Source of the DNA: Gallionellaceae bacterium
GTDB lineage: Bacteria; Pseudomonadota; Gammaproteobacteria; Burkholderiales; Gallionellaceae
Direction: 5' to 3'
Length of the DNA: 9,181 nucleotides
NCBI GenBank assembly: GCA_021731185.1
Contig: JAKFXW010000222.1
Location: 1-9,181 of the forward strand
The notes beneath the pieces were generated by a model. That model saw only the letters and a program-made list of their open reading frames with translations, was not told the DNA's origin and searched no databases. This document shows positions 1 to 6,659 of this stretch, one piece after another. The position numbers and the translations under genes were made by a program. Within the stretch, counting starts at the first letter, position 1. The number at the start of each line of letters is the position of its first letter.

Positions 1-143
1 CTGTTGGGGCGTTAAAAATTGCTAAAAAGGTGCAGCGCAGTGTTAAATTTCGGCTCGGAATGTTCATTGACTTGAAGTCCAATCCGTTTTTTCTCCAAGC
101 CGTACCTCTTGAGCAATTTCTGATATATCAGCTGGAGAAATAA
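1..143 (+). CDS. 3' end of a gene, possible phosphopantetheine carrier-protein domain (partial)
   Basis: A reading frame open from base 3 runs to a TAA at 141-143 and gives the last 46 residues of a protein whose start lies outside the window. The piece begins VGALKIAKKVQR and later has IDLKSNPFF, then ends in a helix-like LEQFLIYQLEK. The spacing of hydrophobic residues and the D-L-x-x-N-P step resemble the part of an acyl or peptidyl carrier domain after its modified serine (pattern S-L-x-A-L-x-x-A ... D-L-F-x-x-P). The serine itself would lie just upstream and cannot be seen. If right, this would be a free-standing carrier protein or the end of a larger synthase. The resemblance is weak and the gene could be something else. 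It ends 36 bases before dsbA with no visible terminator, so the two may be cotranscribed. Confidence 0.45.
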   Translation, partial: VGALKIAKKVQRSVKFRLGMFIDLKSNPFFLQAVPLEQFLIYQLEK

Positions 144-179
144 AGCATTAAAATTAACTTTTCACGGAGATAATAAATT

Positions 180-800
180 ATGAAATCAATCAAACAAATT
201 TTTGCAGTACTAGCTTTGGTGTTTACAACCCAAGTAATTGCCGCTCCGGGGCCGGGATATACCAGGCTTAATCCAGAACAGCCTACGCGCAGTGGGAATA
301 AAATCGAAGTGCTCCAATTTTTTTTCTATGGCTGTTCGCATTGTTATAATTTGCACCCGGCACTGACAGCAATGGAAAAAAATCTGCCAAAAGATGTTGA
401 GCTCATTTATGTGCCAACCATTTTTTCCGCAAATATGGAACCGATGGCACGTACATTTTTTGCATTGGAATCAATTGGTGAATTGCATCGTGTTCATGAC
501 AGCCTGTTCCAGGCATGGCATGTTCAAATGGTTGATTTGCGTGATCAGGAAAAAATTCTTGGGTTTGTTACTAAGCAGGGCGTAGATGCCAAAAAATTTG
601 GCGATGCCTATAACTCTTTTTCTACGCAAAGCAAAGTGGCGCGGGTCAGACAAATGACCATGAGCTATGGTATTCGCGGCACGCCAACCATTACAGTGGA
701 TGGGAAATATACGATTACTGGCTTGGGGCCAAAAGAAACGATGCGCGTTTTAGATGAAGTGATTAGTAAGGTACGCAAGGAGCGCGCTCGCGGAATTTAA
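180..800 (+). CDS. dsbA: Periplasmic thiol:disulfide interchange protein DsbA
   Basis: The 206-residue product is a thioredoxin-fold oxidase that donates disulfide bonds to proteins folding in the periplasm. Residues 1-21 form a signal peptide: a lysine-containing start, a hydrophobic stretch, then cleavage near VIAA. The redox motif is C52-S-H-C55, inside FFFYGCSHCYNLHP. The cis-proline loop that faces it is G-T-P169-T. Length is close to the usual 205-215. CSHC instead of the enterobacterial CPHC still keeps the histidine that makes the first cysteine reactive. The ATG at 180 is supported by GGAGA at 166-170 with 9 bases spacing. No dsbB partner is in the window. A hairpin at 867-902 probably ends the transcript. 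Confidence 0.93.
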   Translation: MKSIKQIFAVLALVFTTQVIAAPGPGYTRLNPEQPTRSGNKIEVLQFFFYGCSHCYNLHPALTAMEKNLPKDVELIYVPTIFSANMEPMARTFFALESIGELHRVHDSLFQAWHVQMVDLRDQEKILGFVTKQGVDAKKFGDAYNSFSTQSKVARVRQMTMSYGIRGTPTITVDGKYTITGLGPKETMRVLDEVISKVRKERARGI

Positions 801-866
801 AATATTTAAGCATGTTTAGTCAGGAAAAGTTGTTGGATTCAATTGTAGGATAAGTTTTGAATAACC

Positions 867-913
867 GGGTGGGGCGGCTGTAGTGGTTGAGCCGCCACAC
901 CCAGTATGTTTTT
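867..913 (+). terminator. Hairpin with delayed T-run downstream of dsbA
   Basis: Bases 867-879 pair with 890-902 in a 13-position GC-rich stem with a single G/A mismatch (872/897) around a 10-base loop. A short T-run follows at 909-913, about six bases after the stem, which is later than in a textbook intrinsic terminator. It probably ends dsbA transcription or insulates the next gene. The stem spans a GTG at 883 that could be mistaken for the start of the following gene. Confidence 0.55.
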
Positions 914-923
914 GGATGTTACA

Positions 924-929
924 TATAAT
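924..929 (+). promoter_or_regulatory. Candidate -10 box for yqhA
   Basis: A perfect TATAAT lies 16 bases before the ATG at 946 and after the dsbA hairpin. No recognisable -35 hexamer sits 16-18 bases upstream, and there is no TGn extension. If it is used, transcription would start near 935-937 and the leader would be only about 10 bases. Confidence 0.35.
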
Positions 930-945
930 TACCTTGGAAAATAGA

Positions 946-1458
946 ATGATAGAAAACGCATTAGAAAAACTTATGTTCGCCAGCCGCTGGCTATTGGCAC
1001 CGTTTTACCTTGGCTTGGTTGGCGCAATCATTGTGCTGCTGTGGTATTTCGGCGTGGAGTTCCTGCACCTGATTACTATCCTCAGAAACGGCGAGGGTGG
1101 GCTGGTGGTAGTCGGTGTACTGTCACTGGTAGACTTGGTATTGGTGGCGAATTTGCTTATTATCATCGTGTTCGCGGGTTATGAAAATTTTGTTTCTAAA
1201 ATTGATACGGGCTCGCACGAAGATCGACCGGACTGGATGGGTCATGTAGATTTTGCTGATCTAAAAATGAAGCTGATAGGCTCTATCATCGCGATTTCCG
1301 GTATCGAACTATTGAAATCGTTCGTCAATGTGAGCAGCTTTACCAACGAACAATTGGGCTGGAAAGTGGGTATACATATTACTTTCGTATTCTCAGGCTT
1401 GGCTTTCGCCTTGATGGATTGGCTGGGTGGTGGGAAGAAGCACGGCGCAGGCAGCTAA
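946..1458 (+). CDS. yqhA: YqhA/UPF0114 family integral membrane protein
   Basis: The 170-residue product matches the YqhA (TIGR00645, UPF0114) family, small inner-membrane proteins of unsettled function. The family signature near the start is clear: an E-N-A-x-E ... F-A-S-R-W-L-L-A-P-F-Y pattern at residues 3-21. Four hydrophobic segments lie at about 15-37, 53-77, 108-127 and 141-160, with a charged cytoplasmic or periplasmic loop at 85-107. The frame is open back to a GTG at 883 and an ATG at 916, but those would add residues unlike the family and would overlap the upstream hairpin and the TATAAT at 924. The ATG at 946 gives a length near the E. coli protein (164) and has a weak GGAAA at 936-940. 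It is a single-gene unit between two terminators. Identity is firm at family level, but no function can be read from the sequence. Confidence 0.85.
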   Translation: MIENALEKLMFASRWLLAPFYLGLVGAIIVLLWYFGVEFLHLITILRNGEGGLVVVGVLSLVDLVLVANLLIIIVFAGYENFVSKIDTGSHEDRPDWMGHVDFADLKMKLIGSIIAISGIELLKSFVNVSSFTNEQLGWKVGIHITFVFSGLAFALMDWLGGGKKHGAGS

Positions 1459-1483
1459 AATCGCGCACATGGAATATAGGAAA

Positions 1484-1506
1484 GCCCGCCAATCGGCGGG
1501 TTTTTT
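1484..1506 (+). terminator. Intrinsic terminator after yqhA
   Basis: CCCGCC at 1485-1490 pairs with GGCGGG at 1495-1500 around the loop AATC. Six T residues follow at 1501-1506, and a G·T pair can extend the base of the stem. It lies 26 bases after the yqhA stop and has classic rho-independent form. Confidence 0.9.
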
Positions 1507-1706
1507 GTGTTTGGAAAATATTGGATGTGATGAGAGGATTGAATTTGGCGACATCCAGTGTCGTTATCCTTTTGTGCTGTGGATGCTGGCTTCTGAAAAT
1601 GACCACTTGAGCAAAAATAATGGCTGAGAAAGCGCAGCATCGTGGTCTTTCCTTCATGTTTTGTGGATAATGCCGCATTTAGGGCATCTTCAAGAGGAGC
1701 TAATGC
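1507..1706 (+). promoter_or_regulatory. corA upstream region with possible pseudoknot and ribosome binding site
   Basis: This 200-base gap must hold the corA promoter, because a terminator lies on its left. No convincing -35/-10 pair is visible. GATAAT at 1666-1671 is a possible -10, but its -35 position (GTGGTC or TGGTCT) is poor. Two interleaved complementary pairs can form an H-type pseudoknot: 1582-1588 with 1635-1641 (7 bp) and 1601-1606 with 1642-1647 (6 bp). A small hairpin ATGCC/GGCAT lies at about 1670-1686. The ribosome binding site AGAGGAG at 1693-1699 is strong and fixes the corA start at 1707. No known magnesium riboswitch was recognised. Confidence 0.4.
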
Positions 1707-2657
1707 ATGATAAAAATATTTACCTTGAAAAATGGTCGTTTGGTTGGCATTGAACCAAACGAGATTGCTACTCACATACCGATCTGGATAGACATCATCG
1801 CACCCAGCGAGGAAGAGCGTGATTGGATTAACACCACGTTTTCTATCACCCTGCCATATCCGGAACATCTGCGCGACATTGAGGCGAGCGCGAGATTTTA
1901 CGAAGAGGACACAGTGTTGCATGTTCGCTCCGATTTTTTACGTGGCAAAGAGTTGGGGACATTGAGCGTAATTGTGGCGTTTGTGATTGCGCGCAATGTA
2001 CTGTTCAGCGTGCATGACGAGGATCTGCCGTTGTTTCAGATGTTCCGGCAGCGCACCTTGGGGCATCCTGAAGTAATAGGGGATAGCCTGGATGTGCTGA
2101 TTGATTTATATGGCTCGGATGTGGAGTTTTCGGCTGATACGCTAGAGGCTGTGTATGTTGATCTCGGCGTGGTGGGCAGCCGTGTGCTAAAAAATTCTTT
2201 GGGTGATAGTGAAGCGGGTGAGGTGTTGGCAAAAATCGCGCATAGCGAATATTTAAACGGACGCATACGCCGCAACTTGATGGATACCCGCCGCGCTGTT
2301 TCATTCTTAATGCGCGGCAGCTTGCTCAAACCCAATCAACTCAACGAAGCGCGCCAGATAGTGCGCGACATTGATTCACTGGACGGGCACACCGCTTTTT
2401 TGTTCGATAAGATTAATTTTTTGATGAACACCACCGTCGGCTTCATCAACGTCACTCAGAATAAAGTCGTGCGCATGTTCTCGGTGGCTTCGGTGGCCTT
2501 GTTACCACCCACCTTAATTGCATCTATTTACGGCATGAATTTTCAATTCATGCCCGAGTTGGCGTGGACTGGCGGTTACCCGTTTTCTGTAGGTTTGATG
2601 GCACTGTCCATCGTTGTGCCGTTCTGGATATTTCATCGCAAGGGATGGTTGAAGTAG
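1707..2657 (+). CDS. corA: CorA magnesium/cobalt transport channel
   Basis: The 316-residue product, the same length as enterobacterial CorA, forms a homopentameric inner-membrane channel for Mg2+ that also carries Co2+ and Ni2+. A long soluble, helix-rich cytoplasmic domain fills residues 1 to about 250. Two membrane helices follow, at about 255-275 and 293-311, ending in the basic tail HRKGWLK. The selectivity signature Y275-G-M-N278 sits at the end of the first helix and is followed by FQFMPEL, matching the classic YGMNF-x-F-MPEL loop. The ATG at 1707 has AGAGGAG seven bases upstream. It converges on mutM with only 39 bases between the stop codons and no obvious terminator there, so the two transcripts may run into each other. 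Confidence 0.95.
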   Translation: MIKIFTLKNGRLVGIEPNEIATHIPIWIDIIAPSEEERDWINTTFSITLPYPEHLRDIEASARFYEEDTVLHVRSDFLRGKELGTLSVIVAFVIARNVLFSVHDEDLPLFQMFRQRTLGHPEVIGDSLDVLIDLYGSDVEFSADTLEAVYVDLGVVGSRVLKNSLGDSEAGEVLAKIAHSEYLNGRIRRNLMDTRRAVSFLMRGSLLKPNQLNEARQIVRDIDSLDGHTAFLFDKINFLMNTTVGFINVTQNKVVRMFSVASVALLPPTLIASIYGMNFQFMPELAWTGGYPFSVGLMALSIVVPFWIFHRKGWLK

Positions 2658-2696
2658 ATCAGCCGCCCGACTTTTAACGCTTCATTATTTTACAAT

Positions 2697-3512
2697 TTAT
2701 TTTTGGCAAACCGCGCAGTAAAAGCTGGAACGTTGCCCTTGGGTGATTTGCTTAATCGCGGTGTTACAAGTGCGGCAGGGTTCACCTGCGCGATCATAGA
2801 CATAATAATTTTGTTGAAAATACCCGGCGTTTCCATCGCTGCCGACGTAGTCGCGCAGACTACTGCCGCCTTGTGTGATAGCACTGATCAGCGTTTCACG
2901 CAGGGTTTGCACCAAACGCGCACTGCGTGGTTTGCTTAGTTTGCTGGCCATCATTTCGGGGCGTATGCCAGCATGGAACAGTGCTTCGTTCGCATAAATA
3001 TTTCCAATTCCCACCACGATATGATGATCCATGATGATGAGTTTAATGGCGGCGTTGCGCATGCGTGTGGCTTGAAAAAGATAGGGGCCAGTGAAATTTT
3101 CTTCCAGCGGCTCAACACCTAATTTTGCAAGCAGTGGGTGATTCATAGCGTCGCCGCTATGCCACAGCACTGCGCCGAAGCGACGCGGGTCGCGCAGTCG
3201 CATGAGTGTACCGTTGTCCAATATCAAATCGAAATGTTCATGCGGTAAGGCAGCAGTGCCGATAGGCAGCAGGCGCAGGCTGCCAGACATGCCCAGATGC
3301 AGTATGAGTGTGCCATGATCGAATTCAATCAGCAGATATTTAGCGCGGCGATGCAGTGCGCGTATGGTTTGCTGGCGCAACAAGCCGGGTAATTGCGGGG
3401 GAATCGCCCAGCGCAGTTGCGGGGTGCGGATGCTGACATCGCTGACAGTTTGGCCGATTAAGTGCGGCGCCAAGCCGCGCAGTGTGGTTTCAACTTCAGG
3501 TAATTCAGGCAT
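2697..3512 (-). CDS. mutM: Formamidopyrimidine-DNA glycosylase MutM (Fpg)
   Basis: This 271-residue bifunctional DNA repair enzyme removes oxidised purines such as 8-oxoguanine and nicks the abasic site by beta,delta-elimination. The N-terminus MPELPEVETTLRGL carries the catalytic proline (exposed on Met removal) and Glu3. Lys58 matches the conserved E. coli Lys57. Met75, Arg110 and Phe112 correspond to the strand-intercalating triad, with D-P-R-R-F-G at 108-113. The GIGNIYANEALF helix-two-turn-helix region is present. A C-terminal zinc finger has C246, C249, C266 and C269. All key residues are intact. It is the last gene of a four-gene operon and starts four bases after the GldG-like stop with no good ribosome binding site, which suggests translational coupling to the exporter genes. 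Confidence 0.96.
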   Translation of the reverse strand: MPELPEVETTLRGLAPHLIGQTVSDVSIRTPQLRWAIPPQLPGLLRQQTIRALHRRAKYLLIEFDHGTLILHLGMSGSLRLLPIGTAALPHEHFDLILDNGTLMRLRDPRRFGAVLWHSGDAMNHPLLAKLGVEPLEENFTGPYLFQATRMRNAAIKLIIMDHHIVVGIGNIYANEALFHAGIRPEMMASKLSKPRSARLVQTLRETLISAITQGGSSLRDYVGSDGNAGYFQQNYYVYDRAGEPCRTCNTAIKQITQGQRSSFYCAVCQK

Positions 3513-3516
3513 GGTT

Positions 3517-4860
3517 TTATGTGGGGTTGATGTTTTTTGTACGGGTATTTCTTCTGCGCCACCACAACATTCCGCCGATCAAAATAAGCAGCACTGGTAG
3601 CACGATGATATTCATCAGCATGATGCCGCCTAGCTGAAATTGGCTGAGGATAATGCTGCCATCATTCACTGAGCGGGGTTGCAAGGCGATCAACCGATCA
3701 TCGTTGGTCAGCCAGCTCACCATGTTGATGCCCAGATCCATATTGCCGCCGTTGCCCACATAAGTGTTCGCTAAAAATGCACCGTTGCCGACAATCACAA
3801 TACGTTGCTCACCTTTATCGATATGGCGTTGCAGGGTGAGCGCGATAATTGCTGGCCCCGGAGTATCTCTATCTTTATTAAAAGTAAATTTGGCGGGCTG
3901 ACTGTTGCGGCTGATCCAGCCGCGATGTGCGGTTTCCAGCAGTGTGCGCCATTCGCTACCGGGCTTGGCTTGTATAGCACGCGCCTGTGGGAAGGCGGTG
4001 GTCAAATCAAAATTTTGGGTGATGGGGTGCGGCGGATAGCGTGTGCTGATCGTCCAATCTAACGGTGCATTCATTTCTGTGGCGGCGGGGTCGATCACCA
4101 TGCCGGGGGGAAGGGTGATGTTGAGCGTTGCGGCCAGATGTTCTAAACCGTGCAAAGGCTCGGTGTCCATCAGCCACAGCAGGTTGCCGCCACGTTCGTA
4201 ATAACGCAGCAATTTTTTTATCTCGCCTGGCAGCATATTTATTTGCGGATGGGTGATGAGTAAGATGCTGGCATTGTCTGGCACATCTTGCGCCAGCGCG
4301 AGATTGAGTGGGCTGAGTTTGAAACCATTCTGCTGCAAGCGTTTGCCGAATTCGCCCAGATCATGATTTGCAATGCCGTCTAATTTACGTTCGCCATGTC
4401 CGACCAAATACATCACTAGATGATGCTTGCTGCGCGCCAGTCGCAGCAGCGCACTCGACAGCGATTGCTCGTTGAGCGTGGTGATGTGTTCGCTACGCCC
4501 CGCATATTCGATAATCATTTCGCCGTTGGATTTGATGTTTACCTTGCGCGCCGCTTCCGGCTGCGTGATGGGATCAACAAATGTCAGTGTGATGTTGGGT
4601 TTGTAGCGTTGGTAAAGCGCGACAAAATCGCGTATTAACTTTCGCAAATTTCCCAACGTCACATCCTGTTCGGTGGCATACACGGTCAGTTGCAGCGGCT
4701 CAGGCAGTTGCTGTAGCACCGCGATACTGCCTTCGGTCAGGCTATTACGTGCATTTTGCGTGAGGTCGGCTTGCGCTGGAAAATATGCGGCAAGTTGGTA
4801 TGTGCCAATGCTGGCAGTCAGCAACAGAGCAATGAAAATAAAATGTTTAGGCGGATTCAT
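3517..4860 (-). CDS. GldG-like ABC transporter auxiliary protein
   Basis: The 447-residue product belongs to the GldG/ABC_transp_aux family, the extracytoplasmic partner of a GldA/GldF-type ABC exporter. A membrane anchor is seen at about 7-26 and a second helix at about 411-432, followed by the basic WWRRRN. Between them lies a large domain outside the cytoplasm. Family landmarks are YLVGHGERKLDG (GHGER at 154-158), YYERGGNLLWLMD at 220-232 and RIVIVGNGAF ... GGNMDLGINMVSWL at 353-384. In Flavobacterium GldG takes part in gliding, but in proteobacteria the same trio occurs without gliding and its substrate is unknown. It overlaps the permease gene by 14 bases and lacks its own clear ribosome binding site. 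The DUF4340 gene that often follows such genes is missing; mutM is there instead. Confidence 0.85.
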   Translation of the reverse strand: MNPPKHFIFIALLLTASIGTYQLAAYFPAQADLTQNARNSLTEGSIAVLQQLPEPLQLTVYATEQDVTLGNLRKLIRDFVALYQRYKPNITLTFVDPITQPEAARKVNIKSNGEMIIEYAGRSEHITTLNEQSLSSALLRLARSKHHLVMYLVGHGERKLDGIANHDLGEFGKRLQQNGFKLSPLNLALAQDVPDNASILLITHPQINMLPGEIKKLLRYYERGGNLLWLMDTEPLHGLEHLAATLNITLPPGMVIDPAATEMNAPLDWTISTRYPPHPITQNFDLTTAFPQARAIQAKPGSEWRTLLETAHRGWISRNSQPAKFTFNKDRDTPGPAIIALTLQRHIDKGEQRIVIVGNGAFLANTYVGNGGNMDLGINMVSWLTNDDRLIALQPRSVNDGSIILSQFQLGGIMLMNIIVLPVLLILIGGMLWWRRRNTRTKNINPT

Positions 4861-5602
4861 TTTTTAATTTGTGCCAGGTCAGCAATACAAAGGTGATGCT
4901 GAACAGCAGAAAAAATATCAAGTCCGTGCTGCTGAACAGACCGTTATTAAAGCTTCTAAAATGACGGGTCGGGCTGATTGCATCAAATGCAATGCTGCTA
5001 TCGGGAGAGATGCCAGCCAGTAAGCCCAGCGCGAACAGTACGGCGATGGTGCTGATGGCAGCGACTGCAGGTTGCACAGTGAGTGCAGAAAAATACAGGC
5101 CCAGCGCGGTGTAGCTGGCAGCTAACAACAACAGCCCCAGTACATTTAGCAGCAACAAACCATAATCTACAGACGTGCCCAGTGCCAGTGTCATGACCAT
5201 GAGCGAGCAAGCGATGATAATGATGGACAGAAAAATAAACAGCCCCAGAAATTTTCCCAGCACAATTTCGGTGCTGGAAATGGGTGCAGACTTTAACAGG
5301 ATCAGCGTTTGATTGCGGCGTTCTTCGGCGATCAGGCGCATGGTAAATATCGGGATGAGCATCAGCAGGATGAGTGCCAGTGCCTCAAACATTGGGGCTG
5401 CTACGATGAGTGTAGCACCGGGCGGATTGGCCAGTTGCGTTAATTGAGCTTGTACTTGTAGATAGGCGTTCAAGCGTGAAAGAAAGAGCAGCGCAAAAAT
5501 AAATTGCAATGCCGCGAGTATCAACCATGTAGAAGGCATGGCAAACAGGCTGCGAATTTCTTTGTGAGCGATGACGAAAATCATATTCGGCGAGGTACTC
5601 AT
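4847..5602 (-). CDS. ABC-2 type transporter permease (GldF-like)
   Basis: The 251-residue product is the membrane subunit of the exporter. Six hydrophobic segments are seen at roughly 24-42, 71-90, 116-140, 147-172, 179-196 and 226-243, as expected for ABC-2 permeases. Between the second and third lies the coupling region MRLIAEERRNQTLILL followed by KSAPISSTEIVLGKF, which is typical of the NosY/GldF-like group: the E-E-R-R turn and the 'S-x-P-I-x-x-x-E-I-V-x-G-K' stretch. Length is usual for half-size permeases, so it probably acts as a homodimer. Its ATG overlaps the stop of the ATPase gene (ATGA, 5599-5602), and its 3' end overlaps the GldG-like gene, so translation of all three is likely coupled. 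The transported substrate cannot be inferred. Confidence 0.87.
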   Translation of the reverse strand: MSTSPNMIFVIAHKEIRSLFAMPSTWLILAALQFIFALLFLSRLNAYLQVQAQLTQLANPPGATLIVAAPMFEALALILLMLIPIFTMRLIAEERRNQTLILLKSAPISSTEIVLGKFLGLFIFLSIIIIACSLMVMTLALGTSVDYGLLLLNVLGLLLLAASYTALGLYFSALTVQPAVAAISTIAVLFALGLLAGISPDSSIAFDAISPTRHFRSFNNGLFSSTDLIFFLLFSITFVLLTWHKLKNESA

Positions 5603-6540
5603 GAATCCTGCGTAAGTTGGTTGAACACGTCTTCCAGCTTGGCCTTTAATGGGACGAGTTGTTGCGCCTGCCAGCCATGCTGCGCTGCTAGGGTCAGTAA
5701 CGCGGCAGGGACGGCGATGTCGCCAGAGTTGATTGCATGTGTATGTAGAATTTTAAATTGGGTGGGCGATAGTTGTTCCACCTGAGTGACCATATTTATT
5801 GCACGTAATACACTTATTGTGGGCGGAGTCAGCAGGCTGACTATAAAGCCAGGCTGTTGTCCATGTTGTTGCATACCCGCGCTGCTATCGCTGTAGATCA
5901 AACGACCATGATGTAAAATTTCCACACGATCACAAATGTTTTCGACTTCACTGAGCAGGTGCGTGGACAGAATCACGCTGTGGGCATCGCCCAATTCGCG
6001 GATCAGCATGCGTATTTCCTTAATTTGCGTGGGGTCGAGGCCGACGGTTGGCTCATCCAGGATGATGACTTGAGGTTGATGGATTAAGGCCTGCGCGATG
6101 CCCACGCGCTGCTGATAGCCTTTGGAAAGTGTGCCGATAATATGTGTGCCACAATCCTGCAAGCCGCAACGCTGCTTGGTTTGAATTAAGGCAGCGGCAA
6201 TGTCAGCGGGCTGCATACGATGTAGTCTGGCGCAAAATGTCAGGTAATCATCGACCCGCATGTCTTGATAAAGCGGCGGCGTTTCCGGTAAAAAACCGAT
6301 GCGAGATTTCGCTTCTTGCGCGTGTTGCTTGAGATCAAAGCCGCATATTTCAATTCGCCCGCTGTCTATCTGCAACACCCCCGCTAGTGCTTGTAGCGTG
6401 GTGCTTTTGCCTGCGCCATTATGTCCGAGCAGCCCCAGCACTTCTCCACGCTTCAGCTCCAGCGATACGTTGCGAATAATTTCGCGTTGACCGCGGTGAT
6501 GGTGTAAATTGTGAGCAGACAGAGTGATATATTCGGACAT
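5599..6540 (-). CDS. ABC transporter ATP-binding protein (GldA-like)
   Basis: The 313-residue product is the ATPase that drives the exporter. Motifs in order are Walker A GHNGAGKS (39-46), the Q-loop position in GFLPETPPLYQDM (82-94), where E86 replaces the usual Gln as is common in GldA/CcmA-type ATPases, signature LSKGYQQR (138-145), Walker B VIILDEP (158-164), D-loop G-L-D (167-169) and switch His194. The last 95 or so residues form a C-terminal extension typical of ABC-2 drug/lipid-type ATPases. The frame is open to an ATG at 6621, but the family start fits MSEYITLSAHNL at 6540. The longer version would add 27 unlike residues and fill the divergent promoter region. Neither start has a good ribosome binding site. 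It is the first gene of the exporter-mutM operon. Confidence 0.9.
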   Translation of the reverse strand: MSEYITLSAHNLHHHRGQREIIRNVSLELKRGEVLGLLGHNGAGKSTTLQALAGVLQIDSGRIEICGFDLKQHAQEAKSRIGFLPETPPLYQDMRVDDYLTFCARLHRMQPADIAAALIQTKQRCGLQDCGTHIIGTLSKGYQQRVGIAQALIHQPQVIILDEPTVGLDPTQIKEIRMLIRELGDAHSVILSTHLLSEVENICDRVEILHHGRLIYSDSSAGMQQHGQQPGFIVSLLTPPTISVLRAINMVTQVEQLSPTQFKILHTHAINSGDIAVPAALLTLAAQHGWQAQQLVPLKAKLEDVFNQLTQDS

Positions 6541-6659
6541 GTCGCGAAAAAATGCAGGTTGTGTGTGGTGTTTAATATAACCTAATATGTGCGCTTGCAC
6601 GAAATGAAAGATGCATAACAATTTGGCTTGCCGGGTTATTTAATTTGACGGGAATGGTA
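6541..6659. promoter_or_regulatory. Divergent promoter region between the exporter operon and the TPR lipoprotein gene
   Basis: The two gene groups are read away from each other from this 119-base gap, so it should contain both promoters. For the plus strand a possible pair is TTGCAC (6595-6600) with AACAAT (6617-6622), spacing 16. It is weak, four of six at the -10. For the minus strand only AT-rich TATATT-like sequence near 6573-6580 is visible, without a clear -35. An inverted repeat, TTAATATAACC (6572-6582) and GGTTATTTAA (6634-6643), pairs over 10 positions with one unpaired T and brackets the central part. Confidence 0.4.
6650..6653 (+). promoter_or_regulatory. Ribosome binding site that fixes the TPR lipoprotein start
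   Basis: GGGA at 6650-6653 stands six bases before the ATG at 6660. It lies inside or too close to the alternative starts TTG 6645 and ATG 6654, so 6660 is preferred. Confidence 0.45.

Noticed and set aside
82..94. ABC ATPase (residues 82-94 of the protein encoded at 5599-6540) has Glu where the Q-loop glutamine is expected.
   Set aside because: A Glu in this loop (L-P-E) is common in GldA/CcmA-type ATPases, so it is not a defect. The coordinates given are protein residues.
121..130. Perfect 10-base palindrome TGATATATCA as an operator for dsbA.
   Set aside because: It lies inside the coding end of the upstream gene, is short and AT-rich, and no promoter elements are positioned around it. 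TAAAAT at 149-154 also lacks a -35 partner.
1455..1922. Open frame of 155 codons on the minus strand across the corA start.
   Set aside because: It runs over a strong terminator and the corA coding region, resembles no known protein and is best explained as a shadow of corA.
6541..6621. Longer version of the ABC ATPase starting at ATG 6621.
   Set aside because: The extra 27 residues are unlike the family, have no ribosome binding site, and would occupy the divergent promoter region.
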